From assembly GCA_964486335.1 (NCBI GenBank), contig CAZAMB010000003.1:221114-285113 (forward strand): a stretch of DNA of 64,000 bases, given 5' to 3'. Positions 41,886 to 51,370 of the stretch are shown piece after piece. The first letter of the stretch is position 1, and each line of letters begins with the position of its first letter. This DNA is from CAZAMB01 sp964486335 (GTDB lineage: Bacteria > Planctomycetota > Phycisphaerae > UBA1845). The notes beneath the pieces were generated by a model. That model had not been told where the DNA came from. It ran no database searches and was given only the letters and a program-made list of their open reading frames with translations. Position numbers and translations under genes: made by a program.

Positions 41886-42617
41886 CTACGCCCCAACCGC
41901 GAGAATCACGGACGGAGTGCGCGTCGCCGACAAACTGACCTTCTTAAAATATTGACCCTTCGCCGCGGCCGGCTTGATTCGCTTGACGTGCTCGATCACC
42001 GCTTCGATGTTCGCCTGCAAATCGCCTTCCGAAAAACTCGTCCGACCCACCGGCAAATGGATGTTGCCCCCGTCATCATTACGAAACTCGATTCGACCCG
42101 CCGAAAACTCCCGAACGGCGTTCACGATATCGGGCGTCACCGTGCCGGCTTTCGGCGTCGGCATCTTTCCCTGCGGACCAAGAACCCGACCGAGCTTGCC
42201 GACCTTTCCCATCATCGAAGGGTGCGCGACGGCCACGTCAAACTCCGACCAGCCGCCCTCCACTTTCGCGATCAACTCCTCCGCGCCGGCCTCCACCGCC
42301 CCGGCTTCCTTCGCCGCGGCCGCCATGTTGGCGTCACAGAAAGCGATTACCGTGCGCGACTTTCCCAGCCCCTTGGGCAGCGAAATCGCTCCGCGAAGCA
42401 TTTGATCCGCTTGCTTCGGATCAATTCCTAGATGAAAGACGATGTCCACGGTTTGATCCTTGGACTTTCGTTTCTTCCCGTTCTTGTAGCTGCGATCACC
42501 CTTGATCGCCGCCATGCGCTTGATCGCTCCGATGCCGACCGCCACTTCGACCGGACCCTTCCGATCGGCGGCGACATTCTCAAGCTGCTTTCGATACGTG
42601 ACGCTCTTGGATCCCAT
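41886..42617 (-). CDS. rplA: 50S ribosomal protein L1
   Basis: The 243-residue protein matches L1: VDIVFHLGIDPKQADQMLRG, LPKGLGKSRTVIAFC, HPSMMGKVGKLGRVLGPQGK, MPTPKAGTVTPDI and a C-terminal region with IKPAAAKGQYFKKVSLSAT. L1 forms the mobile stalk at the ribosomal exit site and can repress the rplK-rplA message. A Lys/Arg-rich insertion (SYKNGKKRKSKDQ) near residue 45 is somewhat longer than in E. coli. It follows rplK by 49 bases. Confidence 0.97.
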   Translation of the reverse strand: MGSKSVTYRKQLENVAADRKGPVEVAVGIGAIKRMAAIKGDRSYKNGKKRKSKDQTVDIVFHLGIDPKQADQMLRGAISLPKGLGKSRTVIAFCDANMAAAAKEAGAVEAGAEELIAKVEGGWSEFDVAVAHPSMMGKVGKLGRVLGPQGKMPTPKAGTVTPDIVNAVREFSAGRIEFRNDDGGNIHLPVGRTSFSEGDLQANIEAVIEHVKRIKPAAAKGQYFKKVSLSATRTPSVILAVGA

Positions 42618-42666
42618 GACAATGCTTCCTCAGATCACCCGCCGCGTTTGCCGCGGCAAGACCATT

Positions 42667-43146
42667 TCAATCCACGATTTCGATCCCCATCGACCGCGCC
42701 GTGCCGGCCACGACAAGCTCGGCCGCCGCGACCGTGTTCGCATTCAAATCCGGAAGTTTCTTCTCCGCGATGGCGCGTAACTGAGCACGGGTCACTTGCC
42801 CGACTTTTTCCTTGTTGGGAACGCCACTGCCCTTCGCCACTTTGGCCGCGTCCTTGAGCAGCACTGACGCCGGAGGACTCTTGACCAGAAACGTGAACGA
42901 CCGATCGGAAAACACGGAGATCACCACGGAAACGATCATGCCGTTCATCGCCGTCGTCTGCGCGTTGAACTGCTGCACGAACTGACCGATGTTGACGCCG
43001 TGCTGTCCCAGCGCCGGACCGATCGGCGGTGCCGGTGTCGCTTGTCCTCCCGGTGCCTGCAGCTTGATCGTCGCTGTCAGTTCCTTGCGACCGCCACCAC
43101 CACCTGGTTTGCCGCCCGGTTTCGCCGGACCACCTGCCTTGCCCAC
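42667..43146 (-). CDS. rplK: 50S ribosomal protein L11
   Basis: The 159-residue protein has the L11 core: IKLQAPGGQATPAPPIGPAL, GQHGVNIGQFVQQFNAQT and a C-terminal RNA-binding domain with RSMGIEIVD at the end. L11 binds the GTPase-associated centre. An N-terminal extension of about 20 residues rich in Gly, Lys and Pro precedes the core. The GTG at 43146 is chosen because GGAG lies 7 bases upstream; a TTG further up (43170) is less likely. Confidence 0.95.
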   Translation of the reverse strand: MGKAGGPAKPGGKPGGGGGRKELTATIKLQAPGGQATPAPPIGPALGQHGVNIGQFVQQFNAQTTAMNGMIVSVVISVFSDRSFTFLVKSPPASVLLKDAAKVAKGSGVPNKEKVGQVTRAQLRAIAEKKLPDLNANTVAAAELVVAGTARSMGIEIVD

Positions 43147-43188
43147 CGTTCTGCTCCGCCTTTCCAACAAGGCGCGGCCGAGGCCGCC

Positions 43189-43800
43189 CTACTCAACCTT
43201 TTCCAATTGCCAATAACCCACTTCGACCGGCGTCGATCGACCGAAAATCGAAACGATGACCGAAACCATGCCGCGCTTCTCGTCCACCGCTTCAACCTCG
43301 CCCTCGTAACTCTCAAACGCCCCGTCGGTGATCTTGACCTGATCGCCCTTGTGAATATTGAGGCCCGAAAGTCCCGGTTGTTCCTCGGCCTTTTCCGACG
43401 CCGCCAGCATGCCCACCACGTCCTGATCCGGCATGCTCGTCGGCTTGCCGTCGGACCCGATGAAATCACCGACGCCGCTCGTTTCCTTTACAAGAAACCA
43501 GACTGACTCGTTGACCGACCCGTCATCTTCGCAGGCCATCTCCACGAACACATAGCCGGGGTAGAGTTTCCGCTCAACGATCTTGAGCACCCCGACTTTC
43601 ATCTTCTTCTCTTTCAGCGTGGGCACGAGCACGCGTCCGACACGACCCTCCAAACCTTCAATCTTCACCTTGCGGATCAGCGCATCGCGAACTTGCTCTT
43701 CTTTGTTGGACGCGACGCGGAGGACGTACCACTTCATCCCCGCACTCGCCACCGCCTGTGCGGCCGTCGCCGTCTCTGTCGTTGGTTCGTGACCGTTCAT
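43189..43800 (-). CDS. nusG: Transcription termination/antitermination factor NusG
   Basis: About 203 residues. The NGN domain starts WYVLRVASNKEEQVRDALI and includes YPGYVFVEMACEDDGSV; the KOW domain near the C-terminus has HKGDQVKITDGAFESYEGEV. NusG binds RNA polymerase and couples it to Rho or the ribosome. There is an extra 20-residue acidic N-terminal segment and a linker (SDGKPTSMPDQDVVGMLAAS) longer than in E. coli. The ATG at 43800 overlaps the secE stop as ATGA, which supports this start over the longer reading from 43821. Confidence 0.95.
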   Translation of the reverse strand: MNGHEPTTETATAAQAVASAGMKWYVLRVASNKEEQVRDALIRKVKIEGLEGRVGRVLVPTLKEKKMKVGVLKIVERKLYPGYVFVEMACEDDGSVNESVWFLVKETSGVGDFIGSDGKPTSMPDQDVVGMLAASEKAEEQPGLSGLNIHKGDQVKITDGAFESYEGEVEAVDEKRGMVSVIVSIFGRSTPVEVGYWQLEKVE

Positions 43801-44318
43801 CCCTTCAGAATCCCTATCCACTGAAACAACTTCTGAAACCCCACGTCTACCGCGAACAGGAATGCCGACATCAGAACCGTAAACAGAATCACAACCTTGG
43901 TGGAACCCGCAATCTCTCGCCGCGTCGACCAGTTCACCTTCTTCATCTCACCTTCCGTGGCGATCATGAAGTCTCCTGTTTTCGGATGGCCGAACGAGTA
44001 CCGCCAGGCGAACGCGCCGAACACCACGGCGAACGCCAGTGGAATGCCGGTCGAAATCAACAGCGTCCACCAGTCGTCGCCTTCGTACACTTGGAGTCGC
44101 TCGTAGATGAAATAAGCGCCCCAGGCAATCAGCGCGCAAGCGCCGACCATTGTGCCCGTTCGCGTCGACTTGCCTTGCTCTGGCTTGTAATGATGGAAAA
44201 ACCCGCCCTCGCCGGCTCGCGCCGTCTTGCGCGGCGGTGGAGTCCTGGACCCCCCGTCGGCATCGGACACGTTTCGAAGTCCATCTCGCTCTAACGTCGT
44301 CGTATTCGATTCACTCAT
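43797..44318 (-). CDS. secE: Preprotein translocase subunit SecE with N-terminal extension
   Basis: The 173-residue protein ends in a classical SecE domain: EMKKVNWSTRREIAGSTKVV followed by a membrane helix (ILFTVLMSAFLFAVDVGF). Two more hydrophobic segments lie upstream (MVGACALIAWGAYFIYE and LLISTGIPLAFAVVFGAFAW) after a polar, Lys/Pro-containing N-terminus. Single-helix SecE is the common short form; three-helix forms exist in enterobacteria, and long versions are seen in planctomycetes. SecE clamps SecY in the protein-export channel. Its position between tRNA-Trp and nusG is the classical one. Confidence 0.9.
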   Translation of the reverse strand: MSESNTTTLERDGLRNVSDADGGSRTPPPRKTARAGEGGFFHHYKPEQGKSTRTGTMVGACALIAWGAYFIYERLQVYEGDDWWTLLISTGIPLAFAVVFGAFAWRYSFGHPKTGDFMIATEGEMKKVNWSTRREIAGSTKVVILFTVLMSAFLFAVDVGFQKLFQWIGILKG

Positions 44319-44407
44319 GAACGATGCTCGTCAGGCTCGCGCCTGTCCTACTCTCTACAACAACCGTCTACCGCTTTCTCGCGCGAACCCAACTCCGCCG
44401 CTTTCGA

Positions 44408-44480
44408 CAGGAGCGGAGGGACTTGAACCCCCAACCGCCGGTTTTGGAAACCGGTGCTCTGCCAATTGAGCTACGCTCCT
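44408..44480 (-). tRNA. tRNA-Trp (anticodon CCA)
   Basis: The 73-base gene folds into a full cloverleaf on the minus strand: acceptor arms AGGAGCG / CGCTCCT with discriminator G, D arm GCTC-AATTGGCA-GAGC, anticodon stem CCGGT / ACCGG around TTCCAAA (anticodon CCA) and T arm GGGGG-TTCAAGT-CCCTC. CCA is not encoded. It lies 89 bases before secE, the standard tRNA-Trp-secE-nusG order. Confidence 0.97.
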
Positions 44481-44589
44481 TCGCAAAGCCATTCCGGCCG
44501 CGGTGCTCGACGTCGATAACTTTCCTGCCACGCGCCAACAAACCCGGCCAACCTGCGGCTGCCTCCGGGCCGACCACTCGAAACCCAAC

Positions 44590-44617
44590 ATTGTAACGGC
44601 GGAAAGAAAAGACGCAA
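44590..44617 (-). promoter_or_regulatory. Candidate sigma70 promoter of the tRNA-Trp/rpo operon
   Basis: On the minus strand, TTGCGT (-35, 44617-44612) and TACAAT (-10, 44595-44590) are 16 bases apart. Transcription would start near 44583, about 100 bases before the tRNA. This is the only good promoter pair noticed in the 307-base gap 44481-44787; a GCCTGGCCAGGC palindrome at 44677-44688 is another landmark there, possibly the end of the cstA transcript. Confidence 0.5.
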
Positions 44618-44787
44618 ATCCCCTGACCCCAGGAAAATAGAACGCCCAAATCAACACCGCATTTCCCAAGAAACACGCCTGGCCAGGCCTCCGGCATTTT
44701 CAAGTGTCAGTTTGGACGTCTGCGATCTGGAGCGCCTTCCGCCGTGGCTTCGTCCGATCGTGCCGCTCGCGCCTTGACTCCGAAATG

Positions 44788-46527
44788 TCAATTGGCAAGC
44801 ACGTTTGACGGACGAGATAGCCCTGCGGAACGTCGGAAAAAGGCCGCAAGGGCATCAAAAAGGACAAGGACGGCCAGCACGATCAGCACGACCCCGACCC
44901 AGGCCACCAAGCCACCCGAGCTGCCTTGCCGGCCAAACTCACGAACCACGAGCCGGATCAGCGCCCAGCTGCTCATCAGGTACATCACCAATGCCGGCAA
45001 ACCGGCAACAATCAGCACAATGACGCGCCTTTGGGTCCGCCATAGCCAGACTGTCACGCCTACCAGCGTCAGCGCCGCCAAGAGCTGGTTACTCGCTCCG
45101 AACAACTCCCAGAATAATTTCCAGACAGGAACCGTTGCCCCTGTGGAATGGTCGATATTGCCCCCTAGCAGAAACGGAATCGGCGCGCCGACCGTGAGTA
45201 CCGCCGCAAACGTCCGTCCCCAGCGCGTCCGCCACCCGGTCAGCTCTTCGATGATGTATCGCCCCAGACGCGTGCACACATCAAGCGTGTCATACACAAA
45301 GGTCGTAAACGCCATCAGCGCGAATGAAACGCCGAACGAAGCCGGGATGCCTATCGCTCCCAAAAATCCTCCGATGCCCAGCGCATAAAGAAAGTTCGGC
45401 TTGGGCCCACCCGGACCGCTCAACAACGATGAATCCGCCGAAATCCGCATGACACACGCCAGCGAAATCACCGCCACCATCGCTTCGAGAAGCATCGACC
45501 CGTACCCGACGAACTTCGCGTCCGTCTCTCGTCGGAGTTGCTTCGACGTCGTGCCCGATGCGATGATCGCGTGAAAACCGGAACAGGCCCCGCAGGCAAT
45601 CGTGATGAAAAGCAAGGGAAACAACGGCTGTCCTGTGGCCGACGTCCAGCCCGTGAACGCCGGATAAACCGCGTGATCCCCACCGATCAACAGTCCCGCC
45701 GAGCCGCCGACCAGCGTGAACATCAGGAAATACCCGCCGAGATGGCCTCGCGGCTGAAGCAGCGCCCAGACGGGCACGATCGATGCCACAAAGCAGTAGC
45801 CCAGAATCGCGAGGTTCCACAGTCGATGAGCCTGCGGCGTACCAACCCCCAACAGCGACTCAAGGCTCACCGGAGCGAACTGCCCGACCCAGATCGAAAT
45901 CCCCACCAGCGGAAGAAAAACAATCGTGGCCCATCCGATTCCAAGCTTCGTGAAACGAAGCAGCATTCCCATGATGACGGGCAAAACAAGATACAGGATC
46001 GATGAAGAGGCTATGCCTCCGCCTGAAACACGTTCTCCGTTGTCCAGTTCGATCGTGCCGACGAACGACGACGCCGTGATGTCCGTAAACGCCACGATGA
46101 TGTACACGAGCGCCAACCAAACAAAAACAAGAAACAGCAAATACGACCGACGGCTCATGTGTTCGCGCACAACCTCGGCGATGGAGCGCGCTTTGTGCCG
46201 AACCGACGCCACCAGCGCGGCCATGTCATGCACGCCGCCGATGAAGATCGACCCGATGATGATCCAGACCAGCGCCGGCAGCCACCCGAACATCACGCCG
46301 GCAAGAATCGGACCGACGATTGGACCCGCCGCGGCAATCGCCGAAAAATGCTGCGTGATCAGCGACTTCGGCTCAAGCGGCATGTAGTCGACGTCATCGC
46401 GCAACGAAACGGCGGGGGTTTGCGCGTCTTCTTCCAGACGCAGCATGCGCGCGAGGAACCGCCCGTACAATCGATAGGCCGCCGACAACGCCACTGCGCA
46501 TAGGACCACGATGACGGGTAGGCTCAT
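44788..46527 (-). CDS. cstA: Carbon starvation protein CstA-family peptide/pyruvate transporter
   Basis: The 579-residue membrane protein has many hydrophobic segments and CstA landmarks: ITQHFSAIAAAGPIVGPILA, GSIFIGGVHDMAALVASVRH and CGACSGFHAIIASGTTSKQL. CstA proteins take up peptides or pyruvate during starvation; which one cannot be judged here. The length fits the shorter CstA class. It is downstream of the SLC13-type permease gene by 72 bases on the same strand. Confidence 0.92.
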   Translation of the reverse strand: MSLPVIVVLCAVALSAAYRLYGRFLARMLRLEEDAQTPAVSLRDDVDYMPLEPKSLITQHFSAIAAAGPIVGPILAGVMFGWLPALVWIIIGSIFIGGVHDMAALVASVRHKARSIAEVVREHMSRRSYLLFLVFVWLALVYIIVAFTDITASSFVGTIELDNGERVSGGGIASSSILYLVLPVIMGMLLRFTKLGIGWATIVFLPLVGISIWVGQFAPVSLESLLGVGTPQAHRLWNLAILGYCFVASIVPVWALLQPRGHLGGYFLMFTLVGGSAGLLIGGDHAVYPAFTGWTSATGQPLFPLLFITIACGACSGFHAIIASGTTSKQLRRETDAKFVGYGSMLLEAMVAVISLACVMRISADSSLLSGPGGPKPNFLYALGIGGFLGAIGIPASFGVSFALMAFTTFVYDTLDVCTRLGRYIIEELTGWRTRWGRTFAAVLTVGAPIPFLLGGNIDHSTGATVPVWKLFWELFGASNQLLAALTLVGVTVWLWRTQRRVIVLIVAGLPALVMYLMSSWALIRLVVREFGRQGSSGGLVAWVGVVLIVLAVLVLFDALAAFFRRSAGLSRPSNVLAN

Positions 46528-46599
46528 GGCATCCGCTGCTCGATCAACTCGGCGGGTTCGTGCTTTACAAACTCATCGCTCGACGCAAAGCGCATTGCA

Positions 46600-48372
46600 T
46601 CAAAACGGCCAGAACTTCGGAATCAGAATCACGGCAATAACACCGAGAAGCAAATCCAGGGGAATCCCCATTCGCAGAAAATCTGATAAACGGTATCCGC
46701 CCGGCCCGTAGACCATCAGGTGCGTCTGATACCCAAGCGGTGTCGCGAAGCCGAACGATGCCGCGAACATGATGGCCACCACGAATGGCATCGGACTGAC
46801 GTGCAGCGTGGAAGCGGTGGCCAGCGCGATCGGAAACATCAGAACCGCCGCCGCATTGTTGCTCAAGAACTCGGTGGCCACAATCGCCATGAAATAGACC
46901 ACGGCAAGCGCGACCCAATGATTCTCCCCGGAAATGCCCAGCATCGATCTCACCATATGCTCGGCCGCTCCGCTCGTCTCCATCGCCTTACCGAGTCCGA
47001 ACGACGCCGCGATGGCAATCAGCACCTGCCAGTCCACCGCATTTCGAGCCACCGTCGAAGTGCAGCAACGCCCGATGATCATCAGCCCCGCGGCGAGCAT
47101 GCTCGCCATGAGCATGGAAAGCCAGCCGACGCCGACCGCGACGATCATGGCCAGGAAAATTAGACCGGCCAAAGCTGCTCGCTCATGACGAGGCGGTGTG
47201 AAACCCTCTATTCGGCTGACAAGGTAGAAATCCCGCGAGTTGCGATGCTGTTCGAGAAAAGTCGGGTGCGCTTCCAGCAACAGCGTATCCCCCGGCTTGA
47301 GCACGATATCGCCGATCTTCTTGCGAATGCGCTCGCCGTTGCGCGACACGGCGATGATGGCCGCGTTGTAAATCGTGCGAAATCGTCCGTCGCGGACCGT
47401 TTTGCCGACGAGCGCGCAACTGTCCGACACCACCGCTTCCAGCAGCGATCGATTCGCCCGCGGCGAATCCAGCTTGAATACCTGATCCGTCGCCGGCTTG
47501 AGCCCCCGAATCTTCTGAAGCTCCACGACCGACTCTACGATGCCGACAAACACCAGCCGATCATTCGCCTGCAATCGCTCCAGCGGGCCGACCGCCGCGA
47601 GAATTTCACCGTCGCGATCAATCTCCATGAGGTACATGCCGGGAAGCTGTCGCAGCCCCGCTCCCTCGATCGTCTTTCCCACCAGTGCGCTGCCCGGCTC
47701 CACCAGCATTTCAACCGTGTATTGCTTGGGATCCGCAAATTCGCTCGCCGCCGCCCGCCGATCGCGTAGCAGCACGCCGCTGAAAAACAAAATGTACGCG
47801 ATTCCTGCGATCGCGCACGGCACACCGACCCACGCCAAAGAGAAAAGCGTCAGCGGGTGCTCGATATGCTCGTGGCTTTGAAGCAACCCATACACCACCA
47901 GGTTCGTGCTCGTTCCGATCAGAGTGCAGCATCCTCCCAGGATCGCTGCATAGCTCAACGGAAGCATTAACTTCGATGGTGAAAGCTTGTGCTGCTTGCC
48001 CCAGTCGTTCACCACCGGCAGGCACATGGCCACGATCGGCGTGTTATTGACGAAGGCGCTCATCGTCGCCACCGGCGCCATCAACCGAAACTGCGCGTGG
48101 CGAATCGACTTCGGCCGACCGAGCAGTTGCTGCGCGACCACCGACATCACGCCCGTTTCCCGTAAACCCGCCGCCACGACGTAAAGCACGGCGACGGTGA
48201 TGACCCCCTCATTGGCCAGTCCCGATAGTGCATCGGCCGGGCTGAGGATGCCCAGTGCCATGAGCAGCGTAATGACGCCAACAAAGATGAGGTCGGCCCC
48301 GGCCCGCGTGAATCCGAGCAGCCCGAGGACCAGCAGGACGGACGCGATGGTTGTCCACGCTTGCCAGGTCAT
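46600..48372 (-). CDS. SLC13/DASS-type permease with two TrkA-C (RCK-C) domains
   Basis: The 590-residue protein has about eleven membrane segments split by a soluble insert. The N-terminal half shows VNNTPIVAMCLPVV, a divalent-anion transporter signature, mirrored by EFLSNNAAAVLMFPIA in the C-terminal half. The insert (about 200-380) holds two TrkA-C-like ligand domains (VEPGSALVGKTIEGAGLRQL and SDSCALVGKTVRDGRFRTI). Such proteins move sulfate, dicarboxylates or similar anions with sodium or protons. It starts 18 bases after the small lipoprotein gene. Confidence 0.85.
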   Translation of the reverse strand: MTWQAWTTIASVLLVLGLLGFTRAGADLIFVGVITLLMALGILSPADALSGLANEGVITVAVLYVVAAGLRETGVMSVVAQQLLGRPKSIRHAQFRLMAPVATMSAFVNNTPIVAMCLPVVNDWGKQHKLSPSKLMLPLSYAAILGGCCTLIGTSTNLVVYGLLQSHEHIEHPLTLFSLAWVGVPCAIAGIAYILFFSGVLLRDRRAAASEFADPKQYTVEMLVEPGSALVGKTIEGAGLRQLPGMYLMEIDRDGEILAAVGPLERLQANDRLVFVGIVESVVELQKIRGLKPATDQVFKLDSPRANRSLLEAVVSDSCALVGKTVRDGRFRTIYNAAIIAVSRNGERIRKKIGDIVLKPGDTLLLEAHPTFLEQHRNSRDFYLVSRIEGFTPPRHERAALAGLIFLAMIVAVGVGWLSMLMASMLAAGLMIIGRCCTSTVARNAVDWQVLIAIAASFGLGKAMETSGAAEHMVRSMLGISGENHWVALAVVYFMAIVATEFLSNNAAAVLMFPIALATASTLHVSPMPFVVAIMFAASFGFATPLGYQTHLMVYGPGGYRLSDFLRMGIPLDLLLGVIAVILIPKFWPF

Positions 48373-48390
48373 GAAGGTTTATCGGGCGAC

Positions 48391-48777
48391 TCAACCGCCG
48401 TCTTCGCTTGCGACGCGCTGCGCTTGAATCCGCAGCGCCGTATGGGAAGTCTCCTTCCCTTTCTTATCCACGCGAACCTGACCCTTGATCCGCTCGCCCT
48501 CGTGCAAATCTTTCAGTTTGCTCGCGGCCCCGTTGACCAGAATCTCGGTCGTTTCCGTCACGACGGCAGTCCCGCTGATCTCCTTGCCCTGCTTCTCGCT
48601 GAAAAAGACGACCGTGATCTCGCCCGCGGCTTCCGATGTCACCTTGATTTTTTCGATCCGACCCTCCAGCGATATGATCTCCGGCTCCTTGGCCTTTTTC
48701 TCACAACCGCCGGAACCAATCAAAACCGTGACCAACAAAACCGCCGGGAAAGACCAAGTCGCACCTGTCATTCGCAT
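48391..48777 (-). CDS. Small putative lipoprotein
   Basis: The 128-residue product has a lipoprotein signal (FPAVLLVTVLIGSGGC) and a single beta-rich domain (ISLEGRIEKIKVTSEAAGEI, GERIKGQVRVDKKGK) reminiscent of an OB-type fold. No family is recognised. It lies at the head of the lipoprotein-SLC13-cstA minus-strand run. AAGGAG stands 11 bases before the ATG at 48777; a longer reading to 49014 has no signal peptide and is not supported. Confidence 0.7.
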   Translation of the reverse strand: MRMTGATWSFPAVLLVTVLIGSGGCEKKAKEPEIISLEGRIEKIKVTSEAAGEITVVFFSEKQGKEISGTAVVTETTEILVNGAASKLKDLHEGERIKGQVRVDKKGKETSHTALRIQAQRVASEDGG

Positions 48778-48997
48778 GTGCCATGCAACTCCTTGGATGA
48801 CGATGAAACGGAACAGCGCTAATACCAGTTGGGCGAGCAGTTTACCCGCCGCGCGATGGACCGGCAAACAAAGCGATCGCCAAACACAGGGAATGCGCGT
48901 CCGGTCCATATCGAATGCTGTCTCGTTCGGGCACGCATCGATTCTTGATGCACGACTTGCGCGTCGTGCCCGCCTGCAATCGCAACAATCAATTCGT

Positions 48998-49025
48998 TTG
49001 CGGTCACGCACCATCGACGTATACT
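48998..49025 (+). promoter_or_regulatory. Candidate promoter of mutL
   Basis: TTGCGG (48998-49003) and TATACT (49020-49025) are 16 bases apart in the 327-base divergent gap between the lipoprotein gene and mutL. Transcription would start near 49032, leaving a leader of about 73 bases. The -10 matches five of six consensus positions and the -35 is weaker. Confidence 0.45.
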
Positions 49026-49104
49026 CACCGCTCGCCGATCAACGTCCGGACTGCGACGGTCTCGCTCTCCGCTATCGATTCGGCGTTCAATCAACAGAAA
49101 AACC

Positions 49105-51006
49105 ATGGCCAAACCCGGTCCAATCCGCGTCTTGCCCGATCTGCTCGTCAACAAGATCGCCGCCGGCGAGGTCGTCGAGCGCCCGGCCAGTGTCGTCAAG
49201 GAACTGATGGAAAACGCCGTGGACGCCGGTGCGAATCGCATCGTCGTGACCATCGAGGAAGGCGGGGCTCGACTCATCCGCGTCACCGATGACGGCTGCG
49301 GCATGGGCGAATCCGACATTCGACTCGCCGTCGCCCCGCACGCCACCAGCAAGCTCGCCTCCGAGGACGATCTCTACACGATCTCAACCATGGGCTTTCG
49401 CGGCGAGGCCCTCGCCAGCATCGCGGCCGTATCGCGCTTGCGCATCGTCTCACGCCCCGGCGGCGAAATCGCCGGCAGCGAAGTCCGCATGTCGGGCGAT
49501 GCGTTTGAATTCGTCGGGACGGCCGGCTGTCCAGAGGGCACCGCGGTCGAAGTCCGCGACCTGTTCTTCAACGTGCCCGCGCGGCGAAAGTTTCTGCGAT
49601 CGCCCTCGACCGAAACCGGTCACGTCAACGACCAGTTCATTCGCCTCGCCCTGGCCTACCCCGATATCGGGTTTGAACTCAGTGCAAACGGTCGAACCAC
49701 ACAGAACCTCCCCGCCGCTCAGGGTCGCTTGCCGAGGGTGGCCAAGTTCTACGGACCCGAATTGGCCGATGCACTGCTGTCCGTCGATCGCGAAGAACGC
49801 GGCCTGCGAATCGAAGCGTACCTGGCCCCCCCGAGCCAGTCCCGGGCGACCCCGCAATGGCAGTTCGTTTTCGTCAACGGGCGCTACATTCGAGATCGGT
49901 TTGTTCAACACGCCATTCGCGAGGCATATCGCGGCCTCATGGAACCCAACCGCCACGGCGTCGTCTTCCTCTTTCTCACGCTGACGCCCGACCGCCTCGA
50001 CGTCAACGTCCACCCCACCAAGATCGAAGTTCGCTGGGCCGATTCCAATCTCATTCACTCCCAGGTCTTGAGCGCGCTGCGCGAAACGCTCCAGCGCGCA
50101 GACCTTGCGCCGCGATGGAAAACAGATCGGACCTCCTCCGCCCCAACCCTTTCCGAGGCCGAGCAGGACCGCATTCGGCAGGAACTCGCCTCTGTGCTGA
50201 AAGCGGCGCCGCCGACGAACTTCCAGCCAGAAAGCGAAGACAATCGATATTCTTCTCCATTCAACAGAAATACAAGCTTGGATTCTCTCCGCGGAAGAAT
50301 CTCTCCCGAAGCGCTCGCGTCTTTGTACGGTACCTCGGAGCCGTCACGATTCGTCGAGTCGCCAACCCAATCCGACCTCGATCCGACGACGCGATCGCTC
50401 CACGTGGCGCCCGGCGGAGAACGATCGGAGCTCCTTCCCCCTCGCGCAATCCAAATGCACAATTTGTATCTCGTGGCCGAAACCGCCGAGGGCATCGTCA
50501 TCGTCGATCAGCACGCGCTCCATGAACGCGTGATGTACGAGCAACTTCGCGAGCGATTCACCCGCGGTTCGCTGGAATCCCAGCGCCTTCTCCTGCCGGA
50601 AACCATTCGCGTCACGGCGCGTCAGGCCAACCTCCTCGAGGCGAACGCCGAACTACTCAACAAGCTCGGCATCGAACTCACCCCATTCGGGTCCGATTCC
50701 GTCGCCGTCCACGCCGTTCCCGCCCTGCTCAAGGACATCGACGTGATCCCCTTCATGGCCGACCTGCTGGATCGCCTCGAACATCAATCCGCACCCGCAG
50801 ACACCGAAGGCGTCGTTCACGAAATCCTCGACATGATGGCCTGCAAAGCCGCCGTCAAGGCCGGCGATCCCCTCACCGCTGCCGAAATCGACGCCCTCCT
50901 GCAAAAACGACACTTGATCGAAAAACCGGGCAGTTGCCCCCACGGTCGTCCGACCATGCTCCGGCTCACCAAGGCCGATCTCAATCGCCAGTTCAAGCGG
51001 ACCTGA
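49105..51006 (+). CDS. mutL: DNA mismatch repair protein MutL
   Basis: The 633-residue protein has the GHKL ATPase head: IAAGEVVERPASVVKELMEN, VTDDGCGMGESDIRLAVAPH and GFRGEALASIAAVSRL. A transducer domain (about 210-330) follows, then a low-complexity linker and the C-terminal dimerisation domain (HNLYLVAETAEGIVIVDQHA, ending ACKAAVKAGDPLTAAEI and CPHGRPTMLRLTKADLNRQF). The DQHALHERVMYEQL motif fits C-terminal domains of MutL; the endonuclease motif DQHA(X)2E(X)4E appears present (DQHALHERVMYE), so nicking activity is plausible. No MutS gene is in the window. The start lacks a clear ribosome-binding site. Confidence 0.95.
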   Translation: MAKPGPIRVLPDLLVNKIAAGEVVERPASVVKELMENAVDAGANRIVVTIEEGGARLIRVTDDGCGMGESDIRLAVAPHATSKLASEDDLYTISTMGFRGEALASIAAVSRLRIVSRPGGEIAGSEVRMSGDAFEFVGTAGCPEGTAVEVRDLFFNVPARRKFLRSPSTETGHVNDQFIRLALAYPDIGFELSANGRTTQNLPAAQGRLPRVAKFYGPELADALLSVDREERGLRIEAYLAPPSQSRATPQWQFVFVNGRYIRDRFVQHAIREAYRGLMEPNRHGVVFLFLTLTPDRLDVNVHPTKIEVRWADSNLIHSQVLSALRETLQRADLAPRWKTDRTSSAPTLSEAEQDRIRQELASVLKAAPPTNFQPESEDNRYSSPFNRNTSLDSLRGRISPEALASLYGTSEPSRFVESPTQSDLDPTTRSLHVAPGGERSELLPPRAIQMHNLYLVAETAEGIVIVDQHALHERVMYEQLRERFTRGSLESQRLLLPETIRVTARQANLLEANAELLNKLGIELTPFGSDSVAVHAVPALLKDIDVIPFMADLLDRLEHQSAPADTEGVVHEILDMMACKAAVKAGDPLTAAEIDALLQKRHLIEKPGSCPHGRPTMLRLTKADLNRQFKRT

Positions 51007-51370
51007 TTGCCAGTTGCACAGCGGTGGCGTTGCCCTCTTGCGAGCGGCGTTTCTCGCACTCTCATTCCATGAACAAGAACGCTGGCTCACTCAAAGAAGT
51101 GGCGATGAGTGGCGTCAAAAAGACACGTCGGAAATGGTGAGTGCGAAGTCACTTTGCCTGAAATCCGAACAGCGTTGCAATTGAATCGCCAAGGGCCGGA
51201 ATCGACCATCACGTACGCAACCATTGGTCCGCAAATAATCGGCCCCCCGACCCGGAGCGCCAGTTTCGGCATAAACGCGGTGGAAAGCCGGAATGTTTAA
51301 GGGTTGAAAGGTCTATTTGCGTTAATGCGAATGGAAGCGTTTTCTCGCTTAATGTTACGGAGGATTGACC
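51007..51370. other. Intergenic stretch before the secreted paralogue pair
   Basis: This 364-base gap between mutL and the first paralogue holds no credible gene. An AT-richer stretch near 51299-51360 precedes the GGAGG ribosome-binding site (51359-51363) and probably carries the promoter, but no well-spaced -35/-10 pair was assigned. Confidence 0.5.
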
